From the NCBI GenBank assembly GCA_013397115.1, contig VWZW01007689.1, positions 315,189 through 379,188 of the forward strand: a stretch of DNA of 64,000 nt, read 5' to 3'. Shown here piece by piece: positions 1 to 13,600 of this stretch. Each line of letters opens with the position of its first letter. Position 1 is the first letter of the stretch. This DNA is from Edolisoma coerulescens. Its lineage: Eukaryota; Chordata; Aves; Passeriformes; Campephagidae. The notes beneath the pieces are model-generated. The model saw only the letters and a program-made list of their open reading frames with translations, was not told where the DNA came from and did no database searches. A program made the position numbers and the translations under genes.

Positions 1-250
1 CTGCCGGCGCTGCCCTTCCTCGGGCGCTGCGGAGCAGGGCAGGGGCTCCCGCGTGCGCTCGCAGCCCGCCCCGGAACGGGGGCTGTGCCGGTGCCGGAAC
101 CGGGGCTCTCTCCTCGCGGCGTCCCGGCTCCTGCGGCAGGGAGGAGCCGCCGTGCTGCGGGCAGCCTCTGACAGCCACCTTCCCTTCCGCGGGGCCGGCC
201 CCGGGCGCACAGCGGTCCTGCTGCATCGCGCGGCTGCTGGGGGTAGCGAT
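1..250. promoter_or_regulatory. CpG-rich stretch, probably the downstream flank of the ARMC8 promoter CpG island
   Basis: The first ~250 bases are very GC-rich and dense in CpG, including GGCGCTGC, GCGTGCGCTCGC and CGGGGCCGGCCCCGGGCGC, and the composition then falls abruptly to ordinary intron sequence. This is typical of the region just 3' of a housekeeping promoter. No initiator, TATA box or start codon for ARMC8 can be fixed here, so it could equally be exon 1 UTR or early intron 1. In mammals ARMC8 lies head to head with DBR1 as I recall; DBR1 is not visible here. Confidence 0.5.
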
Positions 251-1576
251 GCAAAAGGTGGTGTGGCAGAAGCTGAGGGTTGGCTCTTTTCCTTCTGTTC
301 CCTGAAAAATTCATGTTGGTTAAGAGATCCGTGAGACTGATTATGTCGATAAATTCTTTTTTTGGGGGGACTGCCTGCATATGAATGCCCTTTTACGAAG
401 ACCTCGTAGATGATGGGGTGGAAGCCAGGATATTTTAGAAACAGAAAGCTGCGGGATCCTTGAAGTCTAGAAGAGTTCTACATGTAAATACATAGGTCAG
501 ATAGCTAAAAGTCTATTGCAGTTCTCAAAAATACTGTCTTTGCTTACACGGTGGAAGTGTATTTGTAGGATTTGTGTGGCATAATTTAATAGTGTTCTTG
601 GAGACAAAGGAGCCCTGCTGCCTCTAGATGATTCTTCTCTGTGATGTGAGACCACAGGCAAGAAGCTGCTGGTGCCTCTTGACATCGGGGTGGGAAAGCA
701 GGAGTAGACTCAGCTCCAGAGCAGATACTTGCTAAAGCAAGGAAGAGTTTTCAATTCCCTTAGAGCTTTTCTCAAGGAAAAGTCATAAGGAAAAAATGGC
801 CAAAGCTTAATGGAAAGAGAGCTGGCGAAAAGAAAAAAAAAAAGTGAGATAATGGAGACACACCCTGGCACATGTTCGTGAGAACCTGGAGGAAAAATTC
901 CCTTCGCCTTTCCCACCCTTGTATTTTGGAATGCTCGCCATCTCCAACTTTGGATCTTCTCAAAAGGAATAACAAATCAGTGGTGCATAAGTGTGTAGCT
1001 TACAAGCATGGTCCTGTTGCCGAGAAGAGAATTTGCTTTGTCTTACACAGCACTGTGAGTATGTGGTGGGGAATACTGGGCTGCTGTCCCATTGGAGGTG
1101 TGGGGCGCAGGCTCTGAAATGTAGCTATGTTGTGACAAAGTAAGTTACAGAAAAATGTCTTGTTAGGAGCTTCCTTCTTCTGGAGAGCTCATTTGTGGGT
1201 ATGGTTCTTGAGCAACATTAACTGCTCTTCGAAACTTTTTCTTCCAGGAATTAATTTTTATTCTGTATAGTAATTAAACGTAATAAAATTGTGATTCAAG
1301 GCAGTGCTGATAACTGCAGTTCATAAATAGCTCTCTGTTAACTTGCTTTGACACTTACCTTGTTGTTATCTACGTTGTGCACCTCATCTTCTCTAGATTA
1401 CACTTGAACACGGGGTTATCTTTGTGTGATGTTGCCCAGCAGTAACACGCTGCACATTTAAATGTAATTCTGTAGGTTCCTTGCCTCTTGCCTGGGAGGT
1501 TTTGTAGACTTGCTGCTGCATAAGCCATTGTATGAATTGATATAAACTATTGCAATTATTTGTTCTCTCTCTGCAG
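251..1576 (+). other. Intron 1 (3' part)
   Basis: This is ordinary AT-leaning intron ending in the polypyrimidine tract and acceptor TTGTTCTCTCTCTGCAG before exon 2. There is a short A-run near 833-843. I see no exon, repeat family or RNA gene in it. Confidence 0.8.
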
Positions 1577-1653
1577 GAGGTCACAGCCAGTAGCCGCCAC
1601 TATGTCGATAGATTGTTTGACCTCGATCCCCAGAAGGTCCTGCAAGGTGTCAT
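1577..1653 (+). CDS. ARMC8: ARMC8 exon 2
   Basis: Acceptor CTCTCTGCAG is followed by GAGGTCACAGCC, reading [19 protein letters not shown], and the donor is CAT|GTAAGT. The exon covers window residues 1-25 plus two bases of an Ile codon completed in exon 3. It starts in phase 0, so it must be joined to an upstream exon; no in-frame Met precedes it. The Leu in FDLDP is Pro in the mammalian protein as I remember it. Confidence 0.93.
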
Positions 1654-4600
1654 GTAAGTCATTGAAACACTCTTGGGCTCTTGCTTGTGCACAGGCCAGA
1701 CGTACTTGATCTCACTAGAGTGATAGGTCAAGGGCAAGAAGCTCTTCCTATGTTTTCTTTGAGAAATGTAGTTGGCAACTCTTAATACAAATATGTCAGT
1801 ATTGATATAGAGATAGTATTGATATAGACTCTCACTCTGTAGTGCATATGGTTCATAACACAGCCTCCCAGTTGCCAGAAATGAGGTTAAACATTCTGTG
1901 AACACTGAAATTTTTTTCAGATGTATTTCTGCCTTTTGGCCGCATTTTGCTTCTCTTCCAGGTCTGTTGAGACTCTTTTCTCTTACTGCACTGCCAAGTC
2001 AGTGTACCTGCCTCTTACTCCTTCCCCTGCTGCCATGCCTGCATGTTGGCTTTGACTTTTTTGATGCTTGGCTTCTGTCTCCCCATGGGAACTGCAAGCT
2101 GCAAGAGAACGCTTCCACAGAACTGAATTTGGATGCAAGTTATGTTTCAGTACTTCTGTTTCGTGCCAGCGGTCAGGGTAGTGACTGAGAGTGAGTCAAG
2201 GAGCAGGAGTGAAACTGCTGCAAAGCTCTGCTTGTTCCCTTGCTGTCCTTGGCCCATGAGCTTTCCACTAGAATCACTTTTCCAGCAAAGTGGCAAACGA
2301 GACCTTGCCCAGGACTGACTTTGGTGGTGAAACCAGACCTTTTTGGGCTTACCAGTAGCTTGCCGGCTGTGGCTGTCTACTGAAACACCAGGAGAAATCA
2401 GAGGAACAAGCGGATCAAAAAGCCAAGAATGTTGGTTGTGTTGCTTAGCACGACCTGAGGTGTTTCCCAGTAGCAGATGAAAACAGTTATTCCAGGTGTC
2501 CAGGGGCTACATGTCAGTGTCCCTTTAAAATACGTGAAGAAGCCAATGTAGGTAAAACTGTTCTGGAAGCTTTCTTGGTTGGAATACCCCCTTACCTGTA
2601 TAGGAGCTTCTGATACCCCGCTGTAACTATGTACAGGTTCTTAACTCTGCTCTAGGGGAGTCTGGTTTTGCTTCCACCCCTTGGCCTTTGTAGTCCCCTC
2701 CTCATAAGGGTGCTGGGGTGGTCCTGGGGAAGGACATGTCTCATCCAGTGTCCCAGTGGGGTGGCTGAGCCCCTCTTTTCTCCCTGGCAGATGCTCTGAG
2801 CCATGGCTGGTGCTCCATCCCTGCTCCGTTCCTTTGAAAAGGAACGGAGCCCGCAACCCTTGGTAATCCCTTCCCTATCTTTTGATACGTTACTCATCTT
2901 TTGAAGTATAACTGATCTCCCAGAAACAGGAGTTTTAGGCAGCGTCTTTGTCTCAGATAACATCTGAAATTCTTCGTCTTGGCCGTGGGTGTCAGTGGAT
3001 TCTATGCTGAGATCCTTTTCTTGTATTTAAAGACAAGAAAATCCCAATTTATTTCACAATATCTCTCACAGGGCAGATTTGGATGGTAAAACTGTATTTG
3101 CGATGCTCTGGCTGAAATCTTAATTGTGAGAGTATCTTTACTGACTCTGAGCCAGTCCTGTGTGGCAGATGTGTTGTTTTTGAAATATTGGTGGGTGGGT
3201 GTGTGACAGTCCAATTCAGAAAAAATGATATAAAATATGGAATAAGAATATAAAAGGGTATAAAAATGTATATAAAAGATGGAATTTAGAGTAGTGTATA
3301 TATTAAAAATTCCTGTCAGTCCAGGATTCTTTTTGGGTAGAAAAATACTGTTTTGTCCTTCTTTCTTTGATTTCAGGGTATATGCAGAGGTATTGAAGTT
3401 GGAATGAACTGGTGTTTGGGGTGGACTAGGAAAGAATTAAAGTTTTTCCAGAGGTGCCTGTCAGAAGCTTTACCAGATATGCTGCATCCTTTGCAGAAAA
3501 TCTTTGTTTCCTAAGATGTGCTGGTTTTTCCCTGCATCCTGGCTGGAAATACTGATGACCTAGATTTTTATTTTGATTGATGGAACTGTATGAATATCAA
3601 GGATCAGAAAATGGGCTGTTGTAAGAGGCTTTGTTTCTGCAGATTGTCTTCAGTTACAATAGTCCTGTTTTTTGTATGCTTGAGTGAATAACTTGGGCTT
3701 GGGGCTTTTTTTCATTGCGTCCTTGTAATTTTAATGAAACCCAACTTCTGAATGAGCTTTGATAAAGGTAAAATGTACCTAAATGCTTCTTGAACTTGAA
3801 AATCATGCCAGTCCAGTTTTCATTATGTAACTTCAGAAAGCTTTAATTACATATTCTGAAAGCATTTAAATGATTAAAATCTCTTTTTTTCCTTGCTTTC
3901 CCATGAATTTTCAGAGGGGTGGTGGTTAGAGTTTTCCTTGTCCAGACAATAAAGCTTTACCTGGTTAGGAGCTTTTTTTTATTTTCCTTCTACTGAGAAA
4001 ACAGAAACCATCTCCTTGTTGTCCAGTACTGCTGCATATGGATCTATTGATCTTATTTTACAATGCCAAGTTTCCTGCAGAACTTCTGTTCACATCATTT
4101 CTGTCCTGCTCATCTGGGTATTGATAGTGGGTAGGAAGGGGAGAATTGTGAGTACCTGCCACTAAATCCTGAATTTCTGCTCAGGATTTGAAAAGTTGAG
4201 ATGACTACTGCCTTTTTTACTGTACCTGGTAGTGAACTAAAGTGTTCAAAGCCCATCTCCACACCCACAGCTGTGTGGCAGTGTGAGTATTTACCTTCTA
4301 CTTACTGTCTTTGTAGATGAGCAAGGTTAATACAGTAGTTCCTTTCTGTAACCATGAACTCTGCATTGTGGCCATGCTTATGCTTGAGAGGTCTTTACAG
4401 GTTTTCTTTGTGTCTCCTTAGGTGCTCCTGTGACCCTTTCCTCTTGCTGTTGTAGAGCTCAGGTTTTCTCCAGTGTGCTCTGAGTGCATTCTGCAAGGTC
4501 AGCACTGATGTCAGGTGTGCAGCTCGCGTTGGCAGTGCTTGCACTGCCTCACACAGATACTGCAGGGCATTAAATGCTGTGATCTCTCAGAGGTTCTCTT

Positions 4601-7600
4601 CAATGTTTTGCTGTTATTGGCAGAGGAACAGAACAGAAGTGGCTCTGTAAATTTGTGTGTTTTTATGAGAGCTTCATTTGTCCCAGAGTGGTGGCTGCAA
4701 CATCATCTTGTGCTTTGCAGTATTTATTTATTTTTTTAAAGGCATTTCTGCGTTGTGATCCTTAGACTGTCATTTGCTTTTCACCTGCTTTTAAGCTCTT
4801 GTCCAGATGCAAGACTGATACCTGTTTTTATCCTCTGATTTATTTGCTGGTTGGGGGCTTCTTTGAGAGACATTCTATCACGCTTACATTTAGCCTGGTG
4901 CCTTCCAAGTGGCAATCTATCATTTTATGGAGAGCTGTGTAATCCCACCTCAAGGCTGGGTTTGAAAGGAGCATCCTTTCTGAGAAGCCTGGCTTACTCA
5001 AGGTCCCAGCTGATCCTCAGCAGGCTGTTCCTCAGCAGTCAGAGGGTGTCATCCTTTAAGACTTGTAAATTACCATCTTTGTGGTGCCCTGGGAATTCCT
5101 GTGCTACTGCTGTTCCTGTCCTTTATGGCCAGCAGGAATTAGTAGACAAGCATTTTCAACCTCGTGTGAGCATTTTATTTCTCAGCACAGTGAAAGAAAC
5201 ATCCTATAGAAATGGCACATGGTCCTCACACTGTGTGTGTTTTGCATCCGACTTTTTTTATTTTTTGTAGTTTGGGTCTGTAATAAATGTTTCAGGCACA
5301 TGTTTAGATGGCTGTGTAATAGTGTGCTGTGTTCTCAGCTATGGCTGTCAGAGGGATCATCAGTGCAGTGTTCACACATGCCCACAGCAAAAACTCTGTG
5401 AAATATGAGAGAGAACTTCATGAAGTGGGAAGAGAGGAAATTCCCATCTCAGTTCTAATGGAGCAACAGGTACCCCACTTCAGACAGTTGTGAAGAGGCT
5501 ACTTCTGCTTCTTCTTCTTGTCTGTTAAACAAACCTTCTGTAACACTAAGTGATGAACAGCACTTGTTTCCACATTTTGCATCCCAAACAGCTGCATCGC
5601 ATTTTCAGTCCCAGTGGGCGCTTCTGAGCCTCAGTGTTCTGCAGGAGCTGTTTTGGTTTTGTGCGTATTCTCTTGGCCCTGTGGAAACAGAGCAGTCCTT
5701 AGAGGGTTGTTCCTGTCATAGTTTGCCCCTGTAGGTTTTTGGTCAATTCTGTTGTCTCCTAGACAGTACACTGTAGTAAATGCATATCCTGCATGAAGCT
5801 TGGAGGTGTTATTGGCTGACAACAAGTGATGTAATTTTCTGAAGCGTTGTTTTTGTGCAGAGTCATTCATGTGTTGAGGGAAGAGGCTCCTGAGTCCCTT
5901 GTTGGTGCTTTGTGAACTGTGGGATGGGCTCTTTGTGGCTTGGAGCTTGGAAGCTGCAGGATCTGACAGAAACTGGAGCAGGTTTAGGTGGTGCTGGGAG
6001 CACTGCTCCATTTGTTGGCTTTTCCCTTCCAAGAGGTGAGCTGTGAAGGAAGGCTTTTCAGAGGGAGAGAAGGAACTGAAAGGCTTAAACATCTGAGAAT
6101 TAAATAGTATTCTGTGAAGAGGGGCTTTCAGTGCAGTGGTTTTTGTAGTCAGGTGGAAGGATGGTGTAGACAGGAGGGAAGAGAGGGACGTGCACTTCAG
6201 TGCAGGTGTGTTCCTGTCACAGGGAAAAGGTACTCTCACTTTTGTGCTTTTTTTATAATGCCTCAAAAGGTGCATATGCAGAATAGCTTTTTTTGGCAAG
6301 TAAGTTGTTGTGTATTGTAACTCCTGGTCTAATATTTAGAGGTGGGCTAAACTTCAGGTGTACCTATGACATTTGGCCAGCAATCTTCAGCTTTACAGGG
6401 ATGTTTAATATTTCAAGCCTTGCAGTTACTGCTCTGAGCCCGTGAGAGAAGGATGGTTACTGACAGTTTCACCGCTGCCTTTGAGATGGCTGTGAAGCCA
6501 CTTTTCTCCAAAACCCCTCTGTTCATACCACCCTCAGCGTGCTGATACTGTTGCTGTGATGGTTTCAGGCTCGGGGTCAGATGAGGGAGGAGGAGCAGCC
6601 TCTGTCAGACTGGCTGATGGAGCTGGGGCGAGCATTGGTCACAGGAGCCCTGAGGTGGGACTCGGTGACAGACCTCAAGCTGAGCACAGCTGGACACTAC
6701 ACGGCCATTCAGAGTTTACCTTGCCCTTATTAATCTGTTGCACAAAGGCAGTGGCTGCCTGCAGGGGAAGGCAGAAGCAGCAAGCAGCTGAGGGAGAAAT
6801 AGTGGTGCCCTTTGGGGTGTGGGGGTGTTGTCTGACTGAACTCGGAGGTTGGGCCTGAGGGATGTGTGCCACAGAGCCCACAGTGCTGCTGACTTTGTGA
6901 TTCTTCATATTTGGCGTTGAAGTTTTTGGTTCCAAGCTGCCAGTTTGCACTGATTGGAATCAGTATTAAAAGAAGTTGAATTTAGTAGCTTTCCAAAAGA
7001 AGCTCGTTTTCCATTTGCAATATGGGATGTTTATGCTAATGCCCTGTAAAGGCATTTCTAGTAACGTGCAAAGGACAGAACTCTGTTTACCAATTAATTT
7101 GTGTACCAGATGATTCAGCTGACTTTAGTATGTATGCTGTGGTGCTGGTGCTGGACTGATAATGGCAATTGTTGAGATGCTTTTCTTTGGGGATTGTAGC
7201 AGGAAGGCTAGCTCGTAGAATTACTTGCTAAAATATACTTCAAACAGGCATTATCTGAAATGTCCAGAAACTCCAGAATAAGAGAGTTTATGGACATATA
7301 GATATTAAGGGATCTCTGTTCTAATGGGAACTTAGTAACACCCATTTCAAAAAGGGAATTTAGACATGACTAGGCCAGTACATCATTTTAGCTCTGATAG
7401 CTATTTGGAGATAAAAATCAGAGGTTTTGCTTCATGACAGAAGGACTTTAGATTATAATCTAATGGGTAGTAGCTGTGTTAAATTAATAGGGTTCGATGA
7501 TCCTTTGGTGGTTGCTGGCCTAAGGTGCAGTGGACAGTGTCAAACAATATTCCAAGCTCACATCTAGAACAGCCAAGCACGTGCTGCAAGGCCATTTTAA

Positions 7601-10600
7601 GGTATTTTCCTGTCCTGAATGAAACTTAAAACTTCTCCATATGGATCACTTGTGGTGGGGGACATTCTGTAGATAGAGAGTGGTGGGCTTAAAATGGGAC
7701 AGTGGACAAAAGTAACTTTAAATAAAGGGACAGTGAATGAAGAATAGTGCAGCAAAAATGTAGTGTTACAGATACCTCTTGGTTTAATGAAATTTCATTT
7801 AATTTTTGCTTAAGCTGTGGGATGCACTGCTAAATGCTGAAGGCAGTCCTTCATGCTGGGAAGTGAAATGTCCTTGTGGGGAGATAGAGACATTAAAAAA
7901 AAAGGTACCACAGTTACTTGTATCTGATATGTTGGGTCATTCATGTGAAGCAGCAGTGGTGGAGCTGCTCTTTTCATGTGGTTTGGCTGTTTCAGGACAG
8001 TTGTGAAAGAAGTGTTTTGCTGATCTGGCATCACAGAGCAGGGGTTTTCTGAGTGAGGATTTGTGAGAGTTCTGCTGAGCTGCAGCTGTTTTGCCCACTC
8101 CTGTTTTGGGATAATTCTTTACTATTAGGACCTAGTGTGGTTAAATAGCAAGAGATTGATGCTGAAATTGAAATGCTGATAGTACAGAGCTCTCTATAGT
8201 GATGGTTCCTGTGGTTTTGTTGGTTTCATTTTTTTAGTTTATAAAGGTTACATAATAAAAGTTAGCTAAACTCCCATCCTCTGCTAATATCAAGCACTTT
8301 AAACTTGGGTTGCATTGTTTTTAAGGCTGAGTATGGCAAATTGTCTGTCCATTATTGATCTCATACGACTTGTAGCACAATATCCAGACTCAGTGCAAAG
8401 GATGAGGCAATAAAACATGCCTGGGAGAGGTGGGAAAAGCAGCAGCTCCCTTTTGTCAGTCCAGGTAGAGACTGGAAAGGAACTTGAGTTGAAACTGCAG
8501 CCAAAGACATGGAGAGCTGATGTTGTTAAGCTTGATCAGAAGGGCAGCACATGAAGTGGCTGATGTAAACTCCTGTGTGGAAGAGAAGGTTTGGTGTGAG
8601 AGGTTTCTGCAGTCTGTCACACACAACGAGAGGAGCTCTGGAAAACAGGATAAATTCAGGCTAGGAGTAAGCTATCAATATCTCTAACTACAGGTATGGG
8701 TCACTGAAACCCTTCCCTTTCTGTTTGGTAGACTTTCTTTGGCAGGAAAACTTACGACATGGTAAGTTGCCTCTCCAGGGAGGATACTTGAGATAGGAGT
8801 TCAAGCATTTTCAGTGGCATTGTGATATGGAGGAGCTGGGTTAAACGATCACTTTTAGCATTATGTGTGTTAAATTCTACTGTTCTGCAGTGCTGTATTT
8901 ATAGCCAGGTGCTATTTTTCTACAGCACTTTGATTTTATGCACTGAGACTATGGAATTAAGATGGAGAACAACCATGGATTGAGGGGCTTTTGTTTAAAT
9001 GTTTTGTTTATTTTGCACTGTATGTTGATTGTGTCACAGTTTCCAAGTATTAAAATTCAAAGGAGTTGAGTAACGCTGTCTTTATGTGCTGCTTTGTTCT
9101 TTTCTGTAAAACCATCTTTTTCATTGCATCAACTGATATTTTTGAATGGGATTAGAAATCTTGAAACTTCGCTTCTGTACTTGATGATTAACCTTAAAAA
9201 TAAGCTGATTTAGGACTTCTCTGGTTTGCTTGAGTTGGCAGGAGTTTGTAACATTTTATTCACTTGATTGGACCAGGCATCATGTTAGTACAAACACTCT
9301 ACTTACTAAAGGAGTAGAAAACAGCTTCAAGCCATAGTAGTGTCCATCTTAGAAATTAATTCTGTGACAATACTGATGGACATATTTTAACATGCAAAAC
9401 TGGTCATTAATTCCTGATGCTGTTTTGCATCTGTCTATAAAAATGGGAGAGTGGAGGAAAGGGAGCAGGAGGAGGAGATAAAAGCTGTAGGAGGCATAGT
9501 TGTCCAAACTTAGCTCCTCCACAGTGAGCTTCTGGCTGTAGTCCAGCCAGTGCAGGTGCCATTTTCTTCTATGATCCTGAAACTTAGAAACTCTCCTGGA
9601 GTTGGGGCAGCTGGTTTTTGTCTGAGCTGTGTCCCTGTGTCAGCTGCCAGTACCTCAGCTTTTTAGGAGGTTGCATTTTGAGTTTTTGAAACCTTTGAGA
9701 ATGGTGCTTTGCATCACTCTATTGTTGGTGACTTTGGGCAGCCCCTGGTAGATCAATCTCCAGCCCTGACAGCGCTTTGTGGTGGGAGTTTTGTCTGGCT
9801 GTGTAACTGGTCTGGAATCTCTTGGAACTGTTTTGTACTAAAAGTGAAAGTGTTGGCTGGAGGTGCCCAGGGCTCCTTTTCCTTCTGTGATTGTTCAGCT
9901 CACGTTTGATACCCTTCTCTGTCTAGGAACCCCTGAGATATGGCTTCTTGCTGTTTTCAAAAGCCATAAGATGAGGAAATGTCATGCAGGCTGTTTATTT
10001 CCTCTTCTTCTGTGGAGTTCCTGTGGCTGCTTCCTCAAGTCGCTCTGGTTCGTTTCAAGATCTTTTGTGTTGCTTTGGTGGAAGGTGACATAGGAAAGCT
10101 CCAGGGCTTCCTAACAGAATTCTGTAATTTGTTCTGTTTGTGCTTGATTTACTGTATTTAGAAATGGAGGTAGAACCAAGTTGTCCCTTGGGTGTCCTTG
10201 TATCCATGCTGCTTTCTCAGGATTTCTTTTGCAGGAGAGATGCAGGTATGTGGGCTCATTGGGGATGCTGTGAAAGTCTCTTCTTTCTCAGCCGGGACCT
10301 GACCTCGCTCTTCTGTTTCATTGGGGTTTTATTCTGTGGAAGGAGTCCCAAACTTAGAACTGACTTCATGAAGATGTTGAACTTCAGTAACTTCTGTGTA
10401 GGATGAAGGTCAGCGCCTCAGCTTCCTTCTGCAATAGTAATTTTCATTGACTACTAATTTTCTCAGGATGTAGACATTTAATAATATTTTTTTATTGGTT
10501 AGGAATCATTGAAACTGAAAGACCATATTTTATTCACAGTTATATTTAATATAGCTTCTTGCTTATCTGAAGTGGCTGTATCTGGTGCCTTTAAACAATT

Positions 10601-13600
10601 ACACATTAAACATCAGAATAAAACCAGAACTTCATACACAGTGGGCAGATTAGTTCCTCTTGTAACTCTTGTCAAGCTGTATTTAGATGGAAATTAGATT
10701 TTTCTTTAATGTACTCCTAAAATATTTTAAACACTCATGCTATATTCATATACTAGCGTGCATTGCACTTTATTTATAGCTAATTAATTGAACTGATTGC
10801 TTTTGGGTTGCAATGTTCCGAAACATTGTTAGAGCTGATAAACGTCACCTGATAATTTTTTTCTGCTTTCCTCAAGTTTGTAGGAAGAAAATGAGTCTTG
10901 CTGCTTTTCCAGTCTCTAGGTTGTTTCATAACTTAAAGCTGAGTGGTCACAGGGTTGAACTGACAAAACGGTATTTTTATTTCTTTAAGAAGCAATAAGA
11001 GATTGAAAAAGCTGGTTTACCACTTCAGGAAGCAATATTCCCAAGCGCTTAGCTAGGATCTCAGCAGTATTTTATTGTTGGCAGCCTGTGTTATTCCTCC
11101 TTGCAGGCTTTTTTCATGTCAATTACTTAATTGCACTATAGTAAATGTCAGCATAAATATCAGGTTTTAAATCTATACATTAAATTGATTGTAATTCAGG
11201 TTATTTTGTTAAATGATTCGGAATTTAGTCTGAATCTAAACTATAAGATTTGATATGCAGGATATTAAAAAATCCCAAACCAAAAACCCAGCCAACTTCG
11301 AATGCATCTTAAGGGCTCTGTTTTATGGAGCTTCACATTTGTCTTTTGGCTCTCCACAGAGTTGCTGTTCTGAGCTGAGAAACTCAGTAGTGCTGAGTTG
11401 TTCTGGGTGCAGGTGCCAGGTCTGAGTTTTCCTTGGGAGCTGCTCCGGCTGTGCTGGTGCCTGGCAGCAGGCTCATAACCTGCTGGAGAGCTCGGAGCTG
11501 GGAGCTGGAAAGGCTGGATCTCCCTCTGGATCATGGTCCTGTCACGGGTTAGGCCTGGAGTCACCACAGATGAGTTGTTCCAAAGTTCTCATCATCTCCC
11601 TCTTGCTGCATTGTTACTGCTGTTCCCTTCTTCCTCATGCCCAGGACTGCTTTGGGGAGCAGGGTGCCTGACATTTGGAAATAAAAGTGAGTGTTAGATT
11701 TGGATTCTGTTTCTGAGGTTTCTTTGTTACCTCTTTTACAAGATAGTGATCTTTGCTGCTTTTTTGCCTTGGATGAATCTCATGATGTCTTGGATCTGAA
11801 ATCAGTCAAGCTTGAACTCGTTGGATGTGATGTTCTCAAAATAAGGGAGTCGCCCTCAGTTTTTCCAAGGTTTGTGATTCACCAAGGACCTGGTAGTCTA
11901 GGACAGCATATGGTAGTTCCTTACTTCTTAGGGAATTAGCTTCCTGATCAGGAAAATCTCTATAAAATATCGTATGGAATTACATGATCATTTTTCATAG
12001 TACACAAAAAAAGTCTACTACTATTCAACATTGATATATGGCATTTTTAAGGGTGTTCTTGCTTTCCATATCCATGGCTTCCTGTGTACTGAATAGGGTC
12101 ACTTCTGTAGGTGGCAGCTTGGAAGAGAGAAGCGTGGCAGGGAACTTGGGAGTGCTGTAATGCACACAGACATGGGGACCTTGGAGTCCTGTCTCTGACA
12201 GGTTGTGGTCACCTTACCAATCTGAAGGTATTTGACTTGCCTGCAAGTTGAAGTTGATCAAATGTACATGTGTTGGATTTGTTAGAAATCTCAGGATTGT
12301 GCTATTTCTTATCTATCTGACAAAACTTTTCTGAGGAACTTTATGAACGTGGGATGGAGAAATTAATCTGAATAATTTACAGATCAGGACTGTGCCCTCA
12401 CTAACCCTCTCCACTTGAGCGTTATCGAACTTGGCAGTGCTCCTGCCACTTGTGAAAGGGTCTCTAAATCAACTTGTAATAGGCAGTACTTACTAAATGT
12501 TTATAAGGTTAACAAACCATTCTGTTATGGGATTGGGGCAGGAGTCACAAAAGTTGGGTAGTGTTGTTTTCAGTTGTGTTTGGGTTTTTTTTAACACAAA
12601 ATGTGGTGTAAAATCACCTGAGCAGAGCATTAAAACGTCGCCAAAATCTGTTTGTTAATTTTCAGGGTGCTTGGTTAGTGCCTCCTCGTTAGCTCCCCGA
12701 GATGCCTTTGCAGACTGCGGGTACGGTGCAGCTTTTCCGATGGCTCTGGTGCCTCAGGGGAGCAGGGAGAGGCAGCCTCTTCAGAAGTCCTGGAGTGGCC
12801 TGAGCACTTTAGTACCTGAACTTAACACAGCTGTTGGTGCAGTTTTCATTACTCCTTTGAGACGTCTGACCGTTGCTTCTGCCACTGTTTTGGACTGACT
12901 CTTGTATTTCACAAACTTTTAAAAATGACCTTTAAGGTGAAGGGTTCAGCATAGAAACCACTGAAGTACTGTTTCTGGTTTTAGTGACATCTTCATCTCC
13001 ATTTGTGGAATTCTCGGGGGCTTCCAGCTTAGCCTGTCTCCTGACCTTGCTCTTTCTCCTCTACCTCCTGCCTCGTAGCGTGAAGTTACCCAGCTTAGGG
13101 CGGCGCACCAGGGAGGTGCAGCATTTCCCGCTGGAGCTGGGCTGGGCTGGCAGCTGCTGTTCGGGGATGGCTTCTTGGCAGGGGGGTTCCCCACCCTGCT
13201 GGATTCAGGTGTGCTCAGAACTGCGGCTGAGCTGCTTTCAGTGCTGCTCCCGTGCCGCAGCTCCGAGATCCCAGCCAGGCTTGGAGCTAGCCTGGAATTC
13301 CTTGAGTGCTCCTGTGGATGCGAGGGAGAGCACGAGGGGAAAATTCAGGGAGAACAGGCAATTACCTTTTGCTAATTGAGCTGTGTGAGGTTCCTGTTTG
13401 TGCCAGTGAGGTGTTGCCCGCCTTGGCTGAGAAGCGTTTTGCAGCTCTGATGGAGGGAGTTGTTAAACTTGGGGCACTCTGGACAGCTGCTTGGTGCAGT
13501 GAAATCTGCTTTTTCAGTGGGCACCAAAGGACTGTGTAGCGTTCCTGCTGGCCAGGGCGGATCTCACAGGACAGGGCTGCTCTACGTTTCTTAAAAATTG

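Noticed and set aside
53..334. Open frame of 93 codons in the CpG-rich left end
   Set aside because: It arises from low stop density in GC-rich sequence, shows no ARMC8 N-terminus and ends in ordinary intron.
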